Below, in pieces: positions 21,301 to 28,677 of a stretch of 64,000 nt of DNA. Source of the stretch: Streptomyces spororaveus (GTDB lineage: Bacteria > Actinomycetota > Actinomycetes > Streptomycetales > Streptomycetaceae). How positions within the stretch are numbered: the stretch's first letter is position 1; the number at the start of each line of letters is the position of its first letter. Made by a program: the position numbers and the translations under genes. The notes under the pieces were generated by a model. It did no database searches. It was not told where the DNA came from and worked only from the letters and a program-made list of their open reading frames with translations. Where the stretch lies: contig NZ_BNED01000005.1 in the NCBI RefSeq assembly GCF_016755875.1, positions 3,079,001 to 3,143,000 on the forward strand, written 5' to 3'.

Positions 21301-22269
21301 TCGCGCCGCGGCACCTTCGGCCAGCGCCACGCGGTCCTCATCGACCGGGAGACGGGCGAGGACTACACCCCGCTCCTCTACCTGTCGGAGGACCAGGCCC
21401 GCTACAACGTCTACGACTCGCTGCTCTCCGAGTACGCGGCCATGGGCTTCGAGTACGGCTACTCGCTGGCCCGCCCGGACGCGCTGGTCCTCTGGGAGGC
21501 CCAGTTCGGTGACTTCGTCAACGGCGCGCAGACCGTCGTCGACGAGTTCATCTCCTCGGCCGAGCAGAAGTGGGGCCAGACCTCCGGCGTCACGCTGCTC
21601 CTCCCGCACGGCTACGAGGGCCAGGGCCCGGACCACTCGTCCGCCCGCCCGGAGCGCTTCCTCCAGATGTGCGCGCAGGACAACATGACGGTGGCCATGC
21701 CCACCCTGCCGTCGAACTACTTCCACCTGCTGCGCTGGCAGGTCCACAACCCGCACCACAAGCCGCTCATCGTCTTCACCCCGAAGTCGATGCTGCGTCT
21801 GAAGGCGGCGGCGTCGAAGGCGGAGGAGTTCACCACCGGTTCGTTCCGTCCGGTCATCGGTGACAGCACGGTGGACGCGAACGCGGTCCGCAAGGTCGTC
21901 TTCTGCGCCGGCAAGGTCTACTACGACCTGGAGGCCGAGCGCGAGAAGCGCGGCATCACGGACACCGCGATCATCCGCATCGAGCGGCTGTACCCGCTGG
22001 CGGGCGCGGAACTCCAGGCGGAGATCGCCAAGTTCCCGAACGCGGCGAAGTACATCTGGGCCCAGGAGGAGCCGGCGAACCAGGGTGCGTGGCCGTTCAT
22101 CGCGCTGAACCTGATCGACCACCTCGACCTGGCGGTCGGCGCGGACGTCCCGGCAGGCGAGCGCCTGCGGCGCATCTCGCGCCCGCACGGCTCGTCCCCG
22201 GCGGTCGGCTCCGCGAAGCGCCACCAGGCGGAGCAGCAGCTCCTGCTGAACGAGGTCTTCGAGGCGTAA
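18370..22269 (+). CDS. kgd: Multifunctional 2-oxoglutarate decarboxylase/dehydrogenase (Kgd; SucA with fused E2 acyltransferase domain)
   Basis: 1299 residues. I place the start at GTG 18370 (MSPQSPSNS), which matches known actinobacterial starts; an upstream in-frame ATG at 18295 is less likely. Order: short E1-type N-terminal helix ([20 protein letters not shown]), an Ala/Pro/Thr linker of about 130 residues, an E2-like acyltransferase domain ending [14 protein letters not shown] (catalytic His in DHRxxxG), then the thiamine diphosphate E1 domain ([35 protein letters not shown]). No lipoyl domain is present, as in mycobacterial Kgd. It serves the TCA cycle by converting 2-oxoglutarate toward succinyl-CoA or succinate semialdehyde. 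In related organisms the enzyme is inhibited by an FHA protein (GarA/OdhI). Confidence 0.96.
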   Translation: MSPQSPSNSTTTTEAAEGGKNPASGFGANEWLVDEIYQQYLQDPNSVDRAWWDFFADYKPGGAVAPVKSDGPQKAATTDGASAQAATTVTAAPQATDAAATGAARAAASPTPVASTGAAAAAPSPAPVTAPAPAPATPSGAPAVTVTSQAPAAAPAAPAPSSVAPQKAAPATEAPAGPELVTLRGPAAAVAKNMNASLDVPTATSVRAVPVKLLFDNRIVINNHLKRARGGKISFTHLIGYAMVQAIKAMPAMNYSFAEKDGKPTLVKPEHINFGLAIDLVKPNGDRQLVVAGIKKAETLNFFEFWQAYEDIVRRARVGKLTMDDFTGVTVSLTNPGGLGTVHSVPRLMPGQSVIMGVGSMDYPAEFQGTSQDTLNKLGISKVMTLTSTYDHRVIQGAASGEFLRIVANLLLGEEGFYDAVFESLRIPYEPVRWNRDIDASHDDDVTKAARVFELIHSYRVRGHVMADTDPLEYKQRKHPDLDITEHGLTLWDLEREFAVGGFSGKSMMKLRDILGVLRDSYCRTTGVEFMHIQDPKQRRWIQDRIERPHSKPEREEQLRILRRLNAAEAFETFLQTKYVGQKRFSLEGGESVIPLLDAVIDSAAEARLEEVVIGMAHRGRLNVLANIVGKSYAQIFREFEGNLDPKSMHGSGDVKYHLGAEGTFTGLDGEQIKVSLVANPSHLEAVDPVLEGVARAKQDVINKGGTDFTVLPLALHGDAAFAGQGVVAETLNMSQLRGYRTGGTVHVVINNQVGFTAAPESSRSSMYATDVARMIEAPIFHVNGDDPEAVVRVARLAFEFRQAFNKDVVIDLICYRRRGHNESDNPAFTQPLMYDLIDKKRSVRKLYTESLIGRGDITLEEAEQALQDFQGQLEKVFAEVREAATQPAVAAPAAPATSAVFPVAVNTAISQDVVKRIAESQVTIPEGVTVHPRLLPQLQRRAAMIDEGTIDWGMGETLAFGSLLMEGTPVRLSGQDSRRGTFGQRHAVLIDRETGEDYTPLLYLSEDQARYNVYDSLLSEYAAMGFEYGYSLARPDALVLWEAQFGDFVNGAQTVVDEFISSAEQKWGQTSGVTLLLPHGYEGQGPDHSSARPERFLQMCAQDNMTVAMPTLPSNYFHLLRWQVHNPHHKPLIVFTPKSMLRLKAAASKAEEFTTGSFRPVIGDSTVDANAVRKVVFCAGKVYYDLEAEREKRGITDTAIIRIERLYPLAGAELQAEIAKFPNAAKYIWAQEEPANQGAWPFIALNLIDHLDLAVGADVPAGERLRRISRPHGSSPAVGSAKRHQAEQQLLLNEVFEA

Positions 22270-22281
22270 CCCTCGCAGCAC

Positions 22282-22325
22282 CCGGAAGGCCCGGCCCCCC
22301 CCCCCACGGGGGCCGGGCCTTCCGG
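22282..22325 (+). terminator. Strong stem-loop terminator after kgd
   Basis: CCGGAAGGCCCGGCCCCC and its exact complement GGGGGCCGGGCCTTCCGG form an 18-pair stem around a C-rich loop, starting 12 bases after the kgd stop. It also lies downstream of the convergent TIR-NTPase-TPR gene and may serve both. Confidence 0.9.
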
Positions 22326-22453
22326 CGTAGCGGGCCGCCCCCGCGCGGGCCGATCCGCCCGGCCCGATGCGGGCCGGGGGCGGGTGGGCGGCCGTCGGCC
22401 GCGAGCGGTGGGGCCGAGGGGGTGAAGGCCCCGCACGCGTGGTCCCGTACCCC

Positions 22454-25400
22454 CTACGGCTGCGGCTCGAAGTCCCAGTACGGCCTCGTCTGCTGCTTCG
22501 CCGAGACCGTGTGGACGTGTTGCGGGCCCAGGGTGCGGGTGAGGCCCTTGATGCCGGCGTCCTCGTGTTTCGCCGCCTCCTCGTGCTCCCGTACCGACCG
22601 GAGGTCCGCCGCCAGGGCGATCTGGGCGCTCAGGGACATCGGGTGGTCCGGGCCGAGCACCTGCTCGGCGGTGCGCAGCGTCTCCCGGCTCAGGTCCAGC
22701 GCGTCCTCCAGGCGCCCGGTGATGTTGCGGTGCCCGGTGGCGTTCAGGGCGCAGCCCAGCGTCCAGGGGTGCCGGTCGCCGAGCGCGCCGCGCATGCCGA
22801 CCAGCGCCTGTTCCGCGAGGGAGAGCGCCGCCGCGCGTTCGCCCTGCGCCCGCAGGACGAGGCCGAGGTTGCCGACCGTGCCGATGCTGTACGGGTGGGC
22901 GAGGCCGAGCTGGGACTGGTAGCCGCGGACCACGTCCTCGGAGATGCGGCGGGCCTCGCCGATGTCCCCGTACTCCCTGAGGTAGGTGGCGTAGTCGGAG
23001 GCGACCATCAGGGTCCAGGGGTAGTCGACGCCGAAGACCCTGGTGGCCCGCTCCCACACGGTCCGCAGCCGCAGGCCGGCTCCGGGGATGTCGCCGGAAC
23101 GGCGCAGGCACATGCCGAGGTTGTGCTCGGCGCGCAGGGTCTGCGGGTGTTCCAGGCCCAGCACCTGGGTGTTGATCTTCACGCCCTGTTCCTGCCGGGT
23201 CTGGGCCTCGTGGTAGCGGCCCATCAGCCGCAGTCCCATGGCGCAGGCGATCCCGGAGGACAGCGTGGAGATGTGATGGGTCCGCAGGACCCGTTCGCGG
23301 CGGCGCAGGGTGTCCAGGTCGAGGTCGTAGGCGTCCTGGTAGCGGCCGAGGAGGCGGTAGGTGGCGGCCAGGTTGTTCTGGGCGGCGAGGGTGGTGGAGT
23401 CGTCCTCGCCGAGCAGTTCGCGGTAGGTGGCCAGGCAGTGCTCGAAGATCTCGCGGGCCGGTTCGAAGCGGGCGATGCACAGCAGGACCCCGCCGTACGA
23501 GCTGGTGGCGCGCAGGGTCTCCAGGTCGCGGTCGCCGCGTTCCCTGGTGAGCTGGGCGGCGCGGGCGCGGGTGAGGGTCTCGGCGCGCCGGAACAGGCCG
23601 AGGTTGCGCAGGGCTCCGCCGTACTGGTAGCTGAGTTCGCGGACCTTGGGGTGGTCCTCGCCGAGCAGGGCCCGCCAGATGAGGTCGGTCTCCTCGGAGA
23701 GCCGCAGGCAGGTGCGGTACTCGCCGGCGAGGATCAGGTAGCGCAGGCAGTGCAGCAGGAAGTTCTGGATGCGCGGGTTGCTGCTGGTGAGGACCCCTGA
23801 GGTGGCCAGGTGCGGGATGAGCTCGGCGTACCGGGGCCACAGGCGGGAGTCGGAGGGCCGTCCGGGGTCGGCGGCGGCGAGGACCTGGCGTACGGCGCGT
23901 GCCAGCGGTTCGGCCTCCTCCTCGGAGAGGTTCTCGCGGACGATGCCGTGGACCATGCGGTGCAGTTGTACGGTCTCCAGTCCGCCGCCGCCCTCTTCCA
24001 CGGCCAGGTCGGAGTACTCCAGCCGGACGACGGAGAACTGGACGAGTTTGTTGAGGGCGGCGTTCCACCGGATCTGGTCGTTGATCAGCCCGGCGAGCTG
24101 TTCGGGCACGTCGTCGGCGGGGAATTCGCGCAGCAGGCGCAGCGGCACCGGGCCGGGGGCGAAGAAGACGAACAGCCGCAGCAGGGCGAGGGCGTCGGGG
24201 AAGTTCTCCCGGACGTTGTTGAGCAGTATGGCGAGGGCGGTGGGGAAGGGCAGCGGGTAGTCCTCGGAGACGGCGACGGCCTCGCGGGAGTCCATCCGGT
24301 GCTGGAGCAGGACGAGGTAGTCGCCCACCGGCAGCGGGGAGTCGGCGAGCCAGCCGGCGGTCTGGTCGAGGGCGAGCGGGTAGTCCTCCAGGGCCTCCGC
24401 GAGCTGGTCGGCCTCGTCGGCGGTCAGGCGCAGGGCCCGGCGGCGGATGAAGGTGATCGACTCGGGGCGGGCGTAGAGCGGGACCTCGACGAGGCTGGTG
24501 TGGCGGGCGGCCCACTCCCGGTTGCGCGAGGTGATGATCACGTCGCCGGCGCCGGAGGGCAGCAGGTCGATCAGGTCGTCGGGGTTGTCGCAGCCGTCGA
24601 AGACCATCAGCCAGCGGCCGTACGGGTTTCCGCGCCGCAGCGCTTCGAGGACGGCCCGGATCTGCTCGCCGTAGCTGCCCGCGCCGCGCGGCAGCCCGAG
24701 CGCGGGGGCCAGGTCGGCGAGGCGTTCGCGCAGGGTGGGCCGGTCCTCGGCGGGGACCCACCACACGACGTCGTACTCGGAGGCGAAACGGTAGGCGTAC
24801 TCGGTGGCGACCTGGGTCTTGCCGACGCCGGAGAGCCCGAGGAGGGTGACGGTGGACGCGCCGGGCGGGGCCTCGACCAGTGCCTGGCGCAGGGTGCCGA
24901 TGACGTCGTTGCGGCCGGTGAAGCGCGGGTTGCGGCGCGGGACGCGGCCCCAGATCTCCGGCGGGTCGTTGGGGAAGCGGGGGCCGCGGCGGCCGCTGTC
25001 GGTGCCGATCCGGTCGGTGGGCAGCTCCAGGCGGCGCAGCACGCGGTACTCGGCCTCGTACGCGTCCAGGCCCCACAGGTCGGTCTTCTCCAGTACGGCG
25101 ACGGCGCTGGGCAGCGGGGCGTCGGTGAGGCAGACCGCGGCGAACCGGTCGGGGTGGCGGTCGGTGACGGCGCGCAGGGCGGTGTTCCACTGCTCGTCGG
25201 TGTGGGTGCCGGCGGAGAAGTAGCGTTCGCTGAGGACGAGGAGGACCCGGCTGCCGGAGCGGGCCAGGTCGTCGAGCGCCTGGTCGATGCCGGGGCTGTT
25301 CTGGGGGTCCCAGCGCTGGAGGGCGACGCGGTGGCCGTGCTCCTCCAGGCGGTGCGCGATCCACACCGCCCAGGGGCGGTTGAATCCCGCGAAGCTGATG

Positions 25401-25477
25401 ACGAATCGCTGCGGCTGGGGCGGCTGGGGCGGCTGTTGCGCCGCCGGTTCACGGTCCTGGCGACTACCGGTGGTCAT
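22454..25477 (-). CDS. fxsT: TIR-NTPase-TPR protein of the FxSxx-COOH system (FxsT-like)
   Basis: 1007 residues. After a Gln/Pro-rich leader, residues 24-150 form a TIR-like domain (RFVISFAGFNRPWAVWIAHRL, split here from WDPQNSPG); Glu95 in DEQW takes the position of the catalytic Glu of NADase TIRs. Residues 185-520 form a STAND/NB-ARC-type NTPase with Walker A GLSGVGKT (214-221), Walker B LMVFDGCDNPDD and sensor VIITSRN. From about 530 to the end come many tetratricopeptide units (for example LAQNNLAATYRLLGRYQDAY). The protein resembles the tetratricopeptide partner recurrent beside FxSxx-COOH peptide genes. It would sense a ligand through the repeats and signal or kill through TIR. It is last in the seven-gene run, 63 bases after the hydroxylase gene. 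Confidence 0.85.
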   Translation of the reverse strand: MTTGSRQDREPAAQQPPQPPQPQRFVISFAGFNRPWAVWIAHRLEEHGHRVALQRWDPQNSPGIDQALDDLARSGSRVLLVLSERYFSAGTHTDEQWNTALRAVTDRHPDRFAAVCLTDAPLPSAVAVLEKTDLWGLDAYEAEYRVLRRLELPTDRIGTDSGRRGPRFPNDPPEIWGRVPRRNPRFTGRNDVIGTLRQALVEAPPGASTVTLLGLSGVGKTQVATEYAYRFASEYDVVWWVPAEDRPTLRERLADLAPALGLPRGAGSYGEQIRAVLEALRRGNPYGRWLMVFDGCDNPDDLIDLLPSGAGDVIITSRNREWAARHTSLVEVPLYARPESITFIRRRALRLTADEADQLAEALEDYPLALDQTAGWLADSPLPVGDYLVLLQHRMDSREAVAVSEDYPLPFPTALAILLNNVRENFPDALALLRLFVFFAPGPVPLRLLREFPADDVPEQLAGLINDQIRWNAALNKLVQFSVVRLEYSDLAVEEGGGGLETVQLHRMVHGIVRENLSEEEAEPLARAVRQVLAAADPGRPSDSRLWPRYAELIPHLATSGVLTSSNPRIQNFLLHCLRYLILAGEYRTCLRLSEETDLIWRALLGEDHPKVRELSYQYGGALRNLGLFRRAETLTRARAAQLTRERGDRDLETLRATSSYGGVLLCIARFEPAREIFEHCLATYRELLGEDDSTTLAAQNNLAATYRLLGRYQDAYDLDLDTLRRRERVLRTHHISTLSSGIACAMGLRLMGRYHEAQTRQEQGVKINTQVLGLEHPQTLRAEHNLGMCLRRSGDIPGAGLRLRTVWERATRVFGVDYPWTLMVASDYATYLREYGDIGEARRISEDVVRGYQSQLGLAHPYSIGTVGNLGLVLRAQGERAAALSLAEQALVGMRGALGDRHPWTLGCALNATGHRNITGRLEDALDLSRETLRTAEQVLGPDHPMSLSAQIALAADLRSVREHEEAAKHEDAGIKGLTRTLGPQHVHTVSAKQQTRPYWDFEPQP

Positions 25478-25540
25478 CGGGCCGTCTCCCTGGAATCCGG
25501 GCGGTGGACGGGCTTGAAAGGTACCGCAGCGGACGGTCCG

Positions 25541-26796
25541 TCAGCCTTGTGCGAACGGGGCGAGTTCGGGGTGTGCCTCGCACCAGGCGCGGCGTTCGCG
25601 GTCGACGGCCCGGCGGGCCGCGGTGTGCTGGTCGCCGGGCGGCGGCAGGTCGTCCATGGCGCGTTCGGCGGCCCCCATCGCGTCGGTGAACTCCCGTCCC
25701 GCGGGGGTCAGTCGCTCGTGCGCCCGCAGGGTGGGCAGGACCGCCGCCACCTGGGCGCGGATCCGGGCGTGCTGGGCCCAGGCGCCGCGGGCCCCGTAGA
25801 GGGCGGCGCGCTGCCAGTACCCGGCGAGGGCCAGGTGGGCGTAGGCGCCCTGCAGCAGGCCCTCCAGGGGGCGGGGGTCGCGGCGCCAGGGCGCCCAGTG
25901 GCGGGGCGTGCCGTCGGCGGTGTGCAGGGTCAGGACGTCGGTGAGGGCGGTCAGTTTGCCGTGCTGGACCTCGTGGACGAGGGTCGCGGCGAGCGCGGGC
26001 GGGGCCTGGGCGCGGGCGAGTACGGAGCCGGCGGCCGCCGGGAGGGTGGCGCCGCTGGACCGGGAGCCGCCGGCCAGCGGTACGACGGAGCGCAGCAGCT
26101 GGACGGTCTCCTCCGCGCGGATGGTGTCGTAGCGCTCGAGCAGGGTGAGCGCGCCGGACCACTGGGTGTCCCACCGCTTGTGGCCCTTGGGGGTGAGTCG
26201 GCGGGCGGGGCGGACGGGGGCCGGGTGCGCGGGGCCGGGTGCCCGGTAGGGGTCGAGGTCGTCGAGTGCGGTCCGGCCGCCGGGCAGGGCGTGCAGGGGC
26301 ACGGTGGCGGGGTCGTCGGGGTCCCAGGAGCGTTCGGAGAGGGCGAGCGGGCCGGGGCGGTCCGGGCGCAGCAGCCCGAGGGTGGGCAGGACGAGCCGGC
26401 CGTGCAGGGGCCGCAGGGTGTGGCTGAAGGGGATGCGGGCGCGCAGGGCGGCGGCGACGGCGAGGGCGCCGAGGTGTCCGAGGTCGGGCGGGGGGCCGCA
26501 GGGGGCGTGCAGCCGGCGCAGGGTCTCCTCGGCCCACACCCCGGTGGCGGGGTAGTGCAGTACGTCGCGGACGGCGCCCGCGTCGCGGCGCTCGGCCTCC
26601 TCCAGCAGGGCCCAGTGGTCGGCGGTCTCCCCGGACCGCCGCCGGGGGCGGCGTCGAGGACCGCGCGCAGCAGGAGCAGGCGTTTGGAGCGGCGTACGTC
26701 CCGGACCAGGCGGGTGCCCTCCATGGAGGGTTCGGTGGAGGCGAGGGCGCGCAGGGTGGGCGAGGAGACGGTGAAGGCGGTGAGGGCGTCGGTCAT
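25541..26796 (-). pseudogene. HExxH-type peptide beta-hydroxylase of the Fxs cluster, apparently frameshifted
   Basis: The gene begins at ATG 26796, overlapping the FxsB stop as ATGA, with MTDALTAFTVSSPTLRALAS and VRRSKRLLLLRAVLDAAP. At the five-C run (26644-26648, G on the plus strand) the frame slips; adding one C gives AAPRRRSGETADHWALLEEA and an open frame to 25541, about 418 residues in all. The motif LVHEVQHGK holds the HExxH metal ligands. Proteins of this type (HEXXH motif domain family) accompany FxsB-like maturases and related members are 2-oxoglutarate-dependent peptide beta-hydroxylases rather than proteases. A second modification on the FxsA peptide is therefore inferred. The frameshift may be a homopolymer sequencing error. 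Confidence 0.75.
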
Positions 26797-28232
26797 GAGG
26801 CGACCGCCGGGGGGTGGACGGCGGGGGCCCCGGTGGCACGGGGCTGCGCGGCCCGTTGGACGGCGGCGGCGATGTGCCGGATCAGCGGCTGGAGGTCGGC
26901 GCAGTACACGGACGGCTGGCGGAAGCCCTCGCCGGCCCGGTAGCGGTGCGGGTAGTGCCCTCCGCCGCACACCTCGACCAGTTCGCAGGCGCGGCACCGG
27001 GCTGCGAGCGCGTCCCGGCCGAGCTGGCGGGCGGCGAGTCCGGGATGGTCGAGCAGCTGGTCGAAGCTGTGGGTGTCGAGGGTCATCCCGGTCACGGCGG
27101 CCCCCTCGTACGCGGATTTCAGTGAGTCGGCCTGTTCGATGGAGCCGTCGGTCTCGATCACGGCGGTGGCGGCGGGCGTGAGCCCGAGGGTCTCGGTGGT
27201 GGTGGGCAGGCCGAGCAACAGGGCGATGATCTCCTCGAAGAGCCCGATCCGGGTGCGCCGTACGCCGTCGTGCCACCAGCGCTCGAAGACGGCGAGGAGC
27301 CAGTCCGCGTACGGGGTCCGGCCCGGGTGGTGGCCGGGGGGCGGGTCGCTCCAGTTCGCGAGCGGCAGGAGCAGCCCGATGCTGGGCGGGGCGAAGGCGA
27401 GCAGGGACTCGTAGGTCTCCACCGGGTCCTGGTCGAGATCGACGACGCAGAGCACCCCGGCGTAGCTCTGCGGATGGCGGGCCAGCAGCCGCAGGCCGCG
27501 GGCGGCGGCCGCGAAGCCGGGCCGTCCGGCGTGGTCCACGCGCCGGGTGTTGTGTGCGGGCAGCCCGCCGTCGAGGCTGACGCCGACCCGGATCCCGGCG
27601 GCGGCCAGGGCGGCGAGGCGGCCGCGGGTGAGCAGGGTGCCGTTGGTCTGGACGGTGGCGGTGACCCGGGTCCGCGGGGCGGCCCCGGCCACGGCGGCGC
27701 GTACGGCGTCGACGGGCGCGGCGAGTGCGGCGGGGGCGGTGAGCAGCGGTTCGCCGCCGTGCAGGACGAGGTCGATCCGGGGCAGGTCGTGGGCGGCGGC
27801 GTGTTCGGCGATCCGCTGCGCGGCGCGGGCGGTGGTGGCGGGGGTCATGGCGGGCGGCTGGCCGCGCCAGCCCTGGTCGGCCATCTCGTAGACGTAGCAG
27901 TAGGTGCAGGCGAGGTTGCAGCGGCTGCGGGTCTTGAGGACGAACTGCCGTATCGGATGGGGCCGGTGGCCTGCGGCCCGCGCGGCGGCCACGTCGAGCC
28001 GGGTGTAGGGCCAGGGCGCGTGCCGGGCGTGCCGCGGGCCCTGCGCGGCGGGGTCGGGGTTCGGGCCCTGAGCGGCGGGGTCCGGGAGCTCGGGCGCCGC
28101 CGCGGAGGGGAGGTGTGCGGGTGTGGTCGCGGAGGGGAGGTGTGCGGGTGTGGTCGTCGGGGCGCGGGATGCCGTGGGGTCGGGGGTGCCGGGTGCGGGC
28201 AGCGGGGTTCCGCTCGTGACCGCTCGCCGCAT
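26793..28232 (-). CDS. fxsB: Radical SAM/SPASM cyclophane-forming peptide maturase (FxsB family)
   Basis: 479 residues from ATG 28232, chosen for the GGGAGGGAGAG just upstream. A Pro/Ala/Thr-rich leader of about 65 residues contains two copies of a nine-residue repeat. The radical SAM cluster motif is CNLACTYC (Cys105, 109, 112), then DLVLHGGEPLL and a C-terminal SPASM region (CRACELVEVCGGGHYPHRY, later YCADL). GGGHYPHRY is typical of FxsB/GrrM/XyeB-type maturases. Members of this group join an aromatic ring to the beta carbon of a residue two positions later, forming three-residue cyclophanes. Here the substrate is inferred to be the FxSxx-type peptide encoded 138 bases upstream. Confidence 0.92.
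   Translation of the reverse strand: MRRAVTSGTPLPAPGTPDPTASRAPTTTPAHLPSATTPAHLPSAAAPELPDPAAQGPNPDPAAQGPRHARHAPWPYTRLDVAAARAAGHRPHPIRQFVLKTRSRCNLACTYCYVYEMADQGWRGQPPAMTPATTARAAQRIAEHAAAHDLPRIDLVLHGGEPLLTAPAALAAPVDAVRAAVAGAAPRTRVTATVQTNGTLLTRGRLAALAAAGIRVGVSLDGGLPAHNTRRVDHAGRPGFAAAARGLRLLARHPQSYAGVLCVVDLDQDPVETYESLLAFAPPSIGLLLPLANWSDPPPGHHPGRTPYADWLLAVFERWWHDGVRRTRIGLFEEIIALLLGLPTTTETLGLTPAATAVIETDGSIEQADSLKSAYEGAAVTGMTLDTHSFDQLLDHPGLAARQLGRDALAARCRACELVEVCGGGHYPHRYRAGEGFRQPSVYCADLQPLIRHIAAAVQRAAQPRATGAPAVHPPAVAS
28101..28154. repeat. Two tandem 27-base repeats within fxsB
   Basis: Two head-to-tail identical or near-identical 27-base units, each containing GGAGGGGAGGTGTGCGGGTG, encode the duplicated PAHLPSATT-like segment in the disordered leader of the maturase. 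The in-frame unit could expand or contract by slippage without breaking the gene. Confidence 0.8.
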
Positions 28233-28370
28233 CGCCGCTCTCCCTCCCCCGGCAACAACCGCCCGGGGACACCCCGGCGGACGGTCCATCCCTGCCCTGG
28301 GGACGGTCCCGGCTAACGGCGGAAAGTGGTCAACTCGGTTTCAAGGTGGGGCGGATCAGGCATGGTGCGA

Positions 28371-28565
28371 TCAGGCCACGCTGGAGTCGAAGGCGTTGAG
28401 GATCTCCGCGGGATGGGTCACCCGCTCGACCATGCCTTCGATCACCCGGGCCAGCACGGGGTGGTCGATCCCGCGCAGCGCCGCCAGGTCCAGCCCGGAG
28501 AGATCCGGCAGCCGCCCCGGACATCCCGGGGTCGCCGCCGCCACTTCCTGCTGCTTCGTCACCAT
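28371..28565 (-). CDS. fxsA: FxSxx-COOH-type cyclophane RiPP precursor (FxsA-like)
   Basis: 64 residues, ATG at 28565. The leader is MVTKQQEVAAATPG followed by PDLSGLDLAALRGIDHPVLA, which matches the conserved L-x-x-L-R-x-x-x-HPVL block of FxSxx-COOH precursors, and the peptide ends NAFDSSVA. The family is named for a C-terminal Phe-x-Ser-x-x. Here Phe and Ser stand at -6 and -4, one residue earlier than the name implies, with a second Ser at -3. The inferred product is a three-residue Phe-Asp-Ser cyclophane made by the neighbouring FxsB. It lies between the vWA gene and fxsB, 112 bases after the former. Too short to be scored confidently by length alone, but context is decisive. Confidence 0.88.
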   Translation of the reverse strand: MVTKQQEVAAATPGCPGRLPDLSGLDLAALRGIDHPVLARVIEGMVERVTHPAEILNAFDSSVA

Positions 28566-28677
28566 GTGCCGCCGGGCCCCCTGTCGCGTCGCACACCGGA
28601 TGGTCCACTTCCCTTTCCCGCCGACCGGTCCGCGGAAACAGCGGCCGCCGGCCCGTGCCGCGCCCTCGGCGCGGGCG

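Noticed and set aside
18439..22281. Long open frame antisense to kgd (over 1200 codons)
   Set aside because: In high-GC DNA stops are rare in the frame opposite a highly expressed gene. The translation is Arg/Val/Asp-rich low-complexity text with no motif, and the sense strand encodes a clear enzyme.
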